Assembly (NCBI RefSeq): GCF_030285785.1
Contig: NZ_CP127247.1
Span: 1,449,501-1,513,500 of the forward strand
Source of the DNA: Parasedimentitalea psychrophila
Lineage (GTDB): Bacteria > Pseudomonadota > Alphaproteobacteria > Rhodobacterales > Rhodobacteraceae
Direction: 5' to 3'
DNA length: 64,000 nucleotides
Shown: one piece after another, positions 58,298 to 64,000 of the stretch
How the letters are laid out: each line of letters starts with the position of its first letter
Numbering within the stretch: position 1 is the stretch's first letter
The notes under the pieces: model-generated
Told to the model about the DNA's origin: nothing
Databases searched by the model: none
The model's input: only the letters and a program-made list of their open reading frames with translations
Position numbers and translations under genes: made by a program

Positions 58298-59590
58298 ATG
58301 TTACGTATTTCTTTGGCCCTATTGTGGGCCTTTACCTGGGCAAGTACGGCTCAGGCCTTTTGCGGCTTTTATGTCGCCAAGGCAGATGGCTCGCTTTATA
58401 ATCAATCGTCGAAAGTTGTTTTTGTACGCGATGGCAACCGGTCGGTGATCACTATGTCATCCGACTATCGCGGGGTTGCCAAAGATTTCGCCATCATCAT
58501 CCCCACCCCCAAGGTTCTGAAACGCGAACAGGTCGGTATGGTCGCACCAGAGACCATCACGCATCTGGACAGCTACACTGCGCCACGGCTGGTGGAATAA
58601 AACGATTATGACCCCTGCACGGGCGGCAATATCGAGTATTCGGTCGAACCCGTTGTCATCGAGGAAGCCGCTGGCGGTTTGTTTCGTCCCAGACAGGAAC
58701 CGATCTATCGTCGCGCTGATGCCTTGGGCATCAAGATCAAAGGCAAGTTTGCGGTTGGCACCTATGACATCCTGATTCTTGCAGCAGGGCAATCAGACGG
58801 GCTGTCCGAATTCTTGACCGGCGAGGGCTACAAGCTACCCGACGGAGCTGAGGCCGTGCTGGGCGGATACATCAAGGCTGGCATGAAATTCTTTGTCGCC
58901 AGGGTGAACCTGGAGCGCCACAAAGCCAGCGAAGTGAAGGAACTACCGCCTCTGCAAATCAGCTTTCGCGCGCGCAAGTTCATGCTGCCCATTCAACTGG
59001 GAAAACTGAACAGCAGCGGCGCGCAGGATGCTCTGTTCTTTATGCTGACCCGCAAGGGGCGGGTAGAAACAGCGAATTACCCGGTCAATATGCTGCCCAG
59101 CAATTTTGACATCCCGTCGTTTGTCGAAAAGGATTTTGGCGGTTTTTACAAAGCCCTATTCGCCAAGACTGCACCGAACTGGGGTGGTATTGTGACGGAA
59201 TATGCCTGGGACATGCAGTGGTGCGACCCCTGCGCCGCCGACCCTCTTAGCCGCGCTGAGCTGGAAGAGCTGGGCGTCCACTGGCTGAAGAATGGTGATA
59301 ACCCGGCCAAGGACGTCTATGTCACCCGGCTGCACGCCCGATACACCAAAGGGCAGATGCAAAAGGACATCGCGTTCCGCGTCACCAACAACCGAGAGAA
59401 TTTTCAGGGGCGCTACGTGATGAACCACCCTTTCGTCGGCGATGTCAGCTGTGACGCTGGTGAAAAATATGTCGAAAGGCTGCGATTGCGCCTGCGCAAA
59501 GAGGCGGTCCAGCTGTCCGATGTTACAGGCTGGCCCGCGCGCGATGTTGAACGAAAGGTCCGCGCCACAGTACCAAAGGGTTATTGGTAA
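58298..59590 (+). pseudogene. DUF2330 family secreted protein interrupted by one in-frame stop codon
   Basis: ATG 58298 with GGAGGG upstream opens a frame with signal peptide MLRISLALLWAFTWASTAQA and the DUF2330 start FCGFYVAKADGSLYNQSSKV. After exactly 100 codons TAA at 58598-58600 stops it, in SYTAPRLVE-stop-NDYDPCTGG. The same frame then continues without interruption for 329 codons to TAG-free TAA at 59590, with the rest of the domain. Relatives have an aromatic residue here, so a single change from TAC or TAT to TAA explains it. Everything else looks intact, which suggests a very recent inactivation or a sequencing error. The family's function is unknown. Confidence 0.85.
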
Positions 59591-59694
59591 TAGCACCAGT
59601 TTTCTGGCAACCAGAGACTGCACGCAATGGCATTGCAAACAGCCACTGCCGCGTGGTCTGTGTGGGTAAGGGATTTGCAAGCGGGTGTTTTGGG

Positions 59695-60735
59695 ATGAGC
59701 AGACTGGCAATGGTGACCTACTCGGTTGCGCTGATGCTGATGATGGGCTGGCTACTGATAGTGGGTCAGTCGATTCTCCTGCCTGTTCTGGTGGGGATCA
59801 TCGCGGTCTACATCCTGACCACGGCTGCCGAGGCACTGGTGCGGGTGCCGGTGCTGGGCGCGCTGCCACGCCGCTGGCGTCGGTTTCTGGTCCTGCTGGC
59901 CTTTGCCGCTGCTGTCCTGGTGCTGGCCGCCTTTATCACCTCAAACGCCGCAGCAATTTCTGCTGCAATCCCGGGATATGCTGAAAACTTTGACGTGTTG
60001 CAGGCAAAGTTTGTGACCCTGATCGGAGTACACGAGTTGCCCAGCTGGGCCAATCTGGGCGAACGAGTGCTGGATCTTATTGATGCCACAACCCTGATGC
60101 CAACGGCGATCGCCACCATCAGCAACGGTGGCACCGTGATCGTTGCGGCGGCCTTGTACGCAGTGTTCATCCTGGCCGAGCTGGACAACCTGCCAAACAA
60201 GACACGCCGCGCGATGGGCGACCACAAGCAGGCCGCGCACACATTGGAGATGGCGCGCCAGATCAACGAAAAGATCGGTGGCTATCTGGCAGCCAAGACA
60301 CTGGTCAATGTGATCCTAGCCTTTGTATCTTATGCGATCCTGCTGTTGCTCGGCATCGAACAGGCGGCCTTTTGGGCCATCCTGATCGGGTTGCTGAACT
60401 ACATTCCCTATATCGGGTCGATCATTGCGGTGATGTTTCCAGTGACCATGAGCCTGGTTCAGTTCGCCTCGTTCTCACACGCCGCCATAGCGCTGGTGAC
60501 ACTGATGATCCCGCAGATTGCGGTGGGCTATTACATCGAGCCGAAATTCCTTGGCCGGTCGGTCAACCTCAGCCCATTTACGGTATTGTTGTCACTGGCA
60601 ATCTGGACCGCGCTATGGGGGTTGATGGGGGCGATATTGGCAATTCCACTGACTGCAATGGTGATGATCATCCTCGCCGAGATCCCCAATACCCGCTTTA
60701 TCGCCGTGATGATGTCTGAAACGGGCGATCTGTAA
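59695..60735 (+). CDS. AI-2E family transporter (PerM-like permease)
   Basis: A 346-residue membrane protein with two N-terminal hydrophobic segments, an extracytoplasmic or cytoplasmic middle region, and a C-terminal block of helices containing LLNYIPYIGSIIAVMFPV and YIEPKFLGRSVNLSPFTVL, the AI-2E/UPF0118 signatures. Despite the name, most members are not shown to export autoinducer-2; some are sodium/proton antiporters. ATG 59695 is the likely start; an earlier in-frame start at 59584 has no family support. It lies between the DUF2330 remnant and serB. Confidence 0.9.
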   Translation: MSRLAMVTYSVALMLMMGWLLIVGQSILLPVLVGIIAVYILTTAAEALVRVPVLGALPRRWRRFLVLLAFAAAVLVLAAFITSNAAAISAAIPGYAENFDVLQAKFVTLIGVHELPSWANLGERVLDLIDATTLMPTAIATISNGGTVIVAAALYAVFILAELDNLPNKTRRAMGDHKQAAHTLEMARQINEKIGGYLAAKTLVNVILAFVSYAILLLLGIEQAAFWAILIGLLNYIPYIGSIIAVMFPVTMSLVQFASFSHAAIALVTLMIPQIAVGYYIEPKFLGRSVNLSPFTVLLSLAIWTALWGLMGAILAIPLTAMVMIILAEIPNTRFIAVMMSETGDL

Positions 60736-60816
60736 CAGCGCGCTTGGGGCTAGCCCACACCGGCTGGCGTGGCTATTAGGGGCGTAATCGCGCCCACGTC
60801 CATTTGGAGCCAACAG

Positions 60817-61692
60817 ATGTTTACTGTCACCCTTCTTTGTAGTCCCGCCGACCCATCACTGGACCCGGCGCTGGTTGATTCGCTGCGCAATGCCTGGGGC
60901 GGCAATGATGCCACCTGGCTTGCCCCGGACGAGGCGGCCGAGTTTGCAGTGGACATCCGACCCGACAATCAATGGGACGTTTGGGCCGACTTGCAGGGCA
61001 TGGGCGTGGATCTGGTAATCCAACAGACCAAGGGGCGGCGCAAAAAGATGCTGCTGGCTGATATGGACAGCACCATGATCCAGCAAGAATGCATTGACGA
61101 GCTGGCCGAAGAGGCCGGTGTGGGTGCCCGCGTCAAGGACATCACTGCCCGCGCCATGAACGGCGAGCTGGATTTTGACGGCGCGCTGACCGAACGGGTT
61201 GGCCTGCTGAAGGGCCTGCCCGAAAGCGTCATTGCCAAGGTTCTCGACGAGCGCATCACCCTGATGCCCGGCGGTGCTGCCCTGTTGGCGACAATGAAGG
61301 CAGACGGCGCCTATGCGGCGCTGGTGTCGGGAGGTTTCACCGCCTTCACCACCAAGGTTGCGGCCGAACTTGGCTTTGACGAAAACCGGGCCAATATGCT
61401 GCATGTGGCCGACGGCAAACTGACGGGTGAGGCGGGACGGCCCATACTGGGACGCCAGGCCAAGGTCGAGGCGCTGGAACAGATCACCGCCAAGCTGGGC
61501 ATCACCGAGGCGGATGTGATGGCGGTTGGCGACGGGGCCAATGATCTGGGCATGTTAAAACGCGCAGGGGCCGGGGTTGCGCTGCACGCCAAGCCCTCGG
61601 TTGCAGCCGAATGTGACATTCGCATCAATCATGGTGACCTGACCGCCCTGCTGTTTGTGCAGGGCTACAGCCGCGACGAATTCAAAGGGTAA
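60817..61692 (+). CDS. serB: Phosphoserine phosphatase
   Basis: The 291-residue HAD-superfamily enzyme releases serine from phosphoserine, the last step of serine synthesis. HAD motif I is LLADMDSTMIQQECIDE, motif II is in ALVSGGFTAFT, and motif III/IV is VMAVGDGANDLGMLK. An N-terminal ACT-like region (residues 1-70) precedes the catalytic domain, as in E. coli SerB. GGAG lies upstream of ATG 60817. It is about 2.8 kb from serC, on the opposite strand, so the whole serine pathway is in this neighbourhood although not in one operon. Confidence 0.96.
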   Translation: MFTVTLLCSPADPSLDPALVDSLRNAWGGNDATWLAPDEAAEFAVDIRPDNQWDVWADLQGMGVDLVIQQTKGRRKKMLLADMDSTMIQQECIDELAEEAGVGARVKDITARAMNGELDFDGALTERVGLLKGLPESVIAKVLDERITLMPGGAALLATMKADGAYAALVSGGFTAFTTKVAAELGFDENRANMLHVADGKLTGEAGRPILGRQAKVEALEQITAKLGITEADVMAVGDGANDLGMLKRAGAGVALHAKPSVAAECDIRINHGDLTALLFVQGYSRDEFKG

Positions 61693-61695
61693 TCT

Positions 61696-62454
61696 ATGCT
61701 GGAAGTGGGTTTTGAGACCCTGCTGCTGTTACTGGCGGCGGGGTTTGTTGCGGGGTTCATGGATGCCGTTGCCGGTGGTGGAGGCCTGATCACGGTGCCG
61801 ATACTGATGTTGGCGGGGGCCAATCCGCTGACGGCACTGGCCACCAATAAGATCCAGGGTCTGTTCGGCGCGGGGACCGCGACACTGACCTATGCGCGTG
61901 GCGGTCATGTCAATCTGCGCCAACAAGGCGGCTCGGCACTGATTGCCTTTGCCGCCTCCATCGCCGGGGCGTTGCTGGTTTCGATGCTGCCCACCGGTTG
62001 GATCCGAATGATCTTGCCGGTACTGCTGATTGGCATCGCGGTGTTTTTTGCCACCAAAAAGGGGCTGGGGGACACCGACCGGCATCGGCGAATGACCCCG
62101 GTTCTGTTTGCCGCGACCATGGTGCCCCTGTGCGGCGCCTATGACGGGCTGCTGGGGCCGGGTGCGGGCAGTTTCTACATGATCGCCTTTATCACGATGG
62201 CGGGCTACGGCGTTCTAAAGGCCACTGCCCACACCAAGCTGCTGAACTTTGCCTCAAATGCCGGCGCGTTGCTGGCCTTTGCCTTTGTGGCAACGCCGTG
62301 GTGGATCACCGGGCTGGCGATGGGAGTGGCGCAAATTGCCGGTGCCTATGCAGGCGCGCAAATGGCCCAGAAACAGGGGGCGCGATTGATCAAGCCGCTG
62401 CTGGTGGTCACCTCGGTGTCGCTGGCGCTGAAACTGCTGTGGGACATGATCTGA
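61696..62454 (+). CDS. Sulfite exporter TauE/SafE family protein (TSUP)
   Basis: The 252-residue product has about seven to eight hydrophobic segments. The motif AGFMDAVAGGGGLITVPIL and its counterpart GAYDGLLGPGAGSFYMIAF are the duplicated TSUP signatures. Members export sulfite, sulfoacetate or related organosulfur anions, although many have unknown substrates. It begins three bases after the serB stop and is probably co-transcribed with it. The link between serine synthesis and a TSUP exporter is not explained by any known pathway. Confidence 0.9.
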   Translation: MLEVGFETLLLLLAAGFVAGFMDAVAGGGGLITVPILMLAGANPLTALATNKIQGLFGAGTATLTYARGGHVNLRQQGGSALIAFAASIAGALLVSMLPTGWIRMILPVLLIGIAVFFATKKGLGDTDRHRRMTPVLFAATMVPLCGAYDGLLGPGAGSFYMIAFITMAGYGVLKATAHTKLLNFASNAGALLAFAFVATPWWITGLAMGVAQIAGAYAGAQMAQKQGARLIKPLLVVTSVSLALKLLWDMI

Positions 62455-62490
62455 GCCGTTCGGGCGACCACCCCCCCCTCCTCGAAACAC

Positions 62491-62533
62491 TTAACACTTG
62501 CCTTAATTAACACATAAGTTAATAATGATATCA
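62491..62533 (+). promoter_or_regulatory. Promoter with tandem 16-bp operator repeat; apparently leaderless arsR start
   Basis: Two abutting 16-base units, TTAACACTTGCCTTAA (62491-62506) and TTAACACATAAGTTAA (62507-62522), share TTAACAC-N5-TTAA; the second is also a TTAAC-N6-GTTAA palindrome. TTGCCT (62498-62503) and AATAAT (62521-62526), 17 bases apart, form a promoter whose predicted start is the A of the arsR ATG. No SD is present. A bound ArsR dimer would cover the promoter. Confidence 0.55.
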
Positions 62534-62853
62534 TGACACCGCTTCTAAAATCATTTTCCGCACTGGCTGACGAGGTCCGCATGTCGATTGTGAACCAGTT
62601 GATGGACCACGGCGAATTACCGGCGGGGGATCTGGTGCGCGGCTCGGGGCTCACCGCGCCGGCCATTTCGCGACATTTAAAGGTCCTGCGCGAGGCCGGT
62701 TTGATAGAGCAGCGCGCCGTGGGCACCCGGCGGCTGTATTCCGCCCGCCCCGAAGGGCTGCAGTTGATCGCCACCTGGACCAAATCAAAGCGCGAATTTT
62801 GGGACACCAGCCTGCACCGGCTGGAGACCGCGCTGATGGAGGACGATATATGA
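62533..62853 (+). CDS. ArsR family transcriptional regulator
   Basis: A 106-residue winged-helix protein: LKSFSALADEVRMSIVNQLM, the recognition helix LTAPAISRHLKVLREAGLIEQ, and the wing GTRRLYSARPEGL. The metal-binding CxC pattern of ArsR/SmtB sensors is absent, so it is likely to be one of the many non-metal members. It overlaps the next gene by four bases (ATGA). ArsR proteins paired with SRPBCC proteins are widespread and usually repress their own operon. Confidence 0.93.
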   Translation: MTPLLKSFSALADEVRMSIVNQLMDHGELPAGDLVRGSGLTAPAISRHLKVLREAGLIEQRAVGTRRLYSARPEGLQLIATWTKSKREFWDTSLHRLETALMEDDI

Positions 62854-63278
62854 CCGACCTACGGCTGGAACGCGATTTCTCAGTTAGCCCCGAACGGTTG
62901 TTCCACTGGCTGACGACGCCGGAAAAATTGCTAAAATGGTGGGGCCCCGAGGGCATGCATGTGCCCGAACATGATCTTGACCTCAGCCGCACCGGGCCGT
63001 GGTTTTCGATCATGCGCAATGATGAGGGTCAGCAATTCAAAGTCTCGGGCCATGTCACCCATGTGGACGCGCCAAAATCGGTTGGCTTTACTTGGGGCTG
63101 GCATGACGACGATGACCAACGCGGCACCGAAAGCCATGTGACCTTTACCGTGGTTGCCAGCACTTCGGGCGCGCGCCTTCTTGTCGATCACCGCGCGTTG
63201 GACGACAGCGCGCAAAGCGCCCGGCACGAGGCAGGCTGGACATCCTCGCTGCGCAAACTCGCGGCAAATATCACCTAA
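62850..63278 (+). CDS. SRPBCC family protein (AHSA1-like)
   Basis: The 142-residue START-like domain protein begins LRLERDFSVSPERLFHWLTT and contains PEKLLKWWGPEGMHVPEHD and a C-terminal helix region ARHEAGWTSSLRKLAANI, typical of activator-of-Hsp90 (AHSA1)-like ligand-binding proteins. Translation is coupled to arsR. The ligand and role are unknown; such pairs have been tied to detoxification and stress functions, but direct evidence is scarce. Confidence 0.88.
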   Translation: MTDLRLERDFSVSPERLFHWLTTPEKLLKWWGPEGMHVPEHDLDLSRTGPWFSIMRNDEGQQFKVSGHVTHVDAPKSVGFTWGWHDDDDQRGTESHVTFTVVASTSGARLLVDHRALDDSAQSARHEAGWTSSLRKLAANIT

Positions 63279-63326
63279 TCACCCCGGCACTTTAACCCGT
63301 TTCATTTTTACACAAGGATACTCGCA

Positions 63327-63641
63327 ATGGCCCAGTTCATTTTCGCCTATCATGGTGGCAAGAAACCCGACACTCCCGAAGACGGCGCCAAGGTCATGCA
63401 GGCCTGGAAAGACTGGATGGGATCGATGGGAGACGCCCTGATCGTGCCAGGCGCACCGGTTGGCATGTCAAAAACCGTCAGTGCCAGTGGTATTGCGGAC
63501 GATGGCGGCGCCAACCCGCTGGCTGGTTATTCGGTGGTCGAGGCCGCCAGTATCGATGCCGCCAGCGAAATGGCCAAAGGCTGCCCTATGGTCGTCGATG
63601 GCGATGGTTCGGTTGAAGTGGCCGAAATTCTGGAAATGTAG
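63327..63641 (+). CDS. YciI-like protein
   Basis: The 104-residue protein starts MAQFIFAYHGGKKPDTPED and contains GSMGDALIVPGAPVG and GYSVVEAASIDAASEMAKGCP, the layout of YCII-related (DGPF-type) small proteins, which form a ferredoxin-like dimer. The family's activity is largely undefined. It lies 49 bases after the SRPBCC gene and is likely in the same unit. A perfect hairpin follows its stop. Confidence 0.82.
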   Translation: MAQFIFAYHGGKKPDTPEDGAKVMQAWKDWMGSMGDALIVPGAPVGMSKTVSASGIADDGGANPLAGYSVVEAASIDAASEMAKGCPMVVDGDGSVEVAEILEM

Positions 63642-63646
63642 TATCT

Positions 63647-63668
63647 TGCCCGGCCTATTGGCCGGGCA
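63647..63668. terminator. Bidirectional hairpin between the YciI-like and asparaginase genes
   Basis: TGCCCGGCC-TATT-GGCCGGGCA is a perfect nine-pair stem between two convergent genes. It has no T-tract on either side, so it may rely on Rho or simply stabilise the mRNA ends. Confidence 0.55.
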
Positions 63669-63678
63669 GTACAGACAC

Positions 63679-64000
63679 TCAGAACAGCAATTCAGCGGCT
63701 GGCCGAACCACACCGCAGTTGATATCGCGACGGTTCAGTAGCGGTGCATTCATGTACTTCACCGTCTCGGGATGATTGGCATCCAGAACGCCCAGTGACA
63801 CCAGAATGGCGGCAATCGCGCATTCACTAGCGCGGGTCGCACCATCTGCGATTTTCAGGGCGATACCCATGCGTTTCTCTGGGATGATGGCGATATAGAA
63901 CCCTTCAGCCCCAGTCTTGATCGCAACCTTACCGCCCATGGCACGCATCAGGTTGGTACAAGCCTTACCCTCGCCGGCCACCAGATCAGGGTGCTGCGTC
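63679..64000 (-). CDS. Asparaginase (L-asparaginase II family), C-terminal part
   Basis: The minus strand is open from the window edge to TGA at 63679, about 106 codons. VAGEGKACTNLMRA, GKVAIKTGAEGFYIAIIPEK, GIALKIADGATRASECA and the C-terminal NRRDINCGVVRP are typical of the PF06089 asparaginase family found in rhizobia and roseobacters. The N-terminal two thirds lie beyond the window. These enzymes hydrolyse asparagine to aspartate and ammonia. Confidence 0.82.
   Translation of the reverse strand, partial: TQHPDLVAGEGKACTNLMRAMGGKVAIKTGAEGFYIAIIPEKRMGIALKIADGATRASECAIAAILVSLGVLDANHPETVKYMNAPLLNRRDINCGVVRPAAELLF

Noticed and set aside
58598-58600. Recoding of the in-frame stop as selenocysteine or pyrrolysine
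   Set aside because: The codon is UAA; those amino acids use UGA and UAG.
62491-62522. CtrA binding sites (TTAA-N7-TTAA)
   Set aside because: The spacing between TTAA words is eight bases, not seven; the repeat fits an ArsR operator better.

Overview
The window is a stretch of a GC-rich alphaproteobacterial chromosome, most likely from the Rhodobacterales (Roseobacter group). The indications are the recF, dnaN, dnaA and gyrB arrangement next to rpsT, mutM, ubiE and ubiB; a Paracoccus-type cytochrome c550; a long-type SerC next to a 531-residue SerA; an alpha-2-macroglobulin carrying a PAN domain; and small palindromic intergenic elements of the AAAATAC-CTCCGCCGGAGG type. Species cannot be named from sequence alone. 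No insertion sequence, prophage, CRISPR array, tRNA or rRNA was seen.

Layout. 1-14 kb: a left-truncated alpha-2-macroglobulin, a soluble hybrid histidine kinase, recQ-yaaA, yggT, a thioesterase, an overlapping transporter/mepA/phytase-like-esterase operon, and a queuosine precursor transporter. 14-20 kb: an 18-codon ORF plus terminator ahead of arfB, an SDR/cupin pair, a P1 peptidase, cytochrome c550 with a candidate FNR site, idi, and a flavin monooxygenase. 20-23 kb: glpK, panC, panB. 23-30.5 kb: a peptide/opine-type ABC transporter with a GNAT enzyme and an aldehyde dehydrogenase. 30.6-36.5 kb: pncA, a membrane hybrid kinase and pncB in one direction, then a short BCCT-like transporter. 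36.7-49 kb: the replication core (gyrB, lysE-type exporter, recF, dnaN, dnaA), rpsT, an enoyl-CoA hydratase, mutM, ubiE-ubiB. 49-54 kb: thiolase, XRE-cupin regulator, a GAF protein and the threonine-degrading kbl-tdh operon. 54-62.5 kb: a PPP-type phosphatase and the serine pathway (serA, serC; serB on the other strand), with a DUF2330 gene interrupted by one stop codon and an AI-2E-type permease between them. 62.5-64 kb: an ArsR/SRPBCC/YciI group and the end of an asparaginase gene.

How the genes fit together. Most genes are housekeeping: replication initiation, serine and pantothenate synthesis, NAD salvage, ubiquinone synthesis, threonine and glycerol catabolism. The less ordinary parts are regulatory. 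They are the short ORF and terminator before arfB, a sensor kinase placed between the two NAD-salvage genes, a tandem operator with an apparently leaderless arsR, a repeated operator-like block upstream of kbl-tdh, and a serC leader with two in-frame start sites. Start codons were chosen from Shine-Dalgarno sequences, family N-termini and gene overlaps; all functional names rest on recognising motifs by eye, without database searches.
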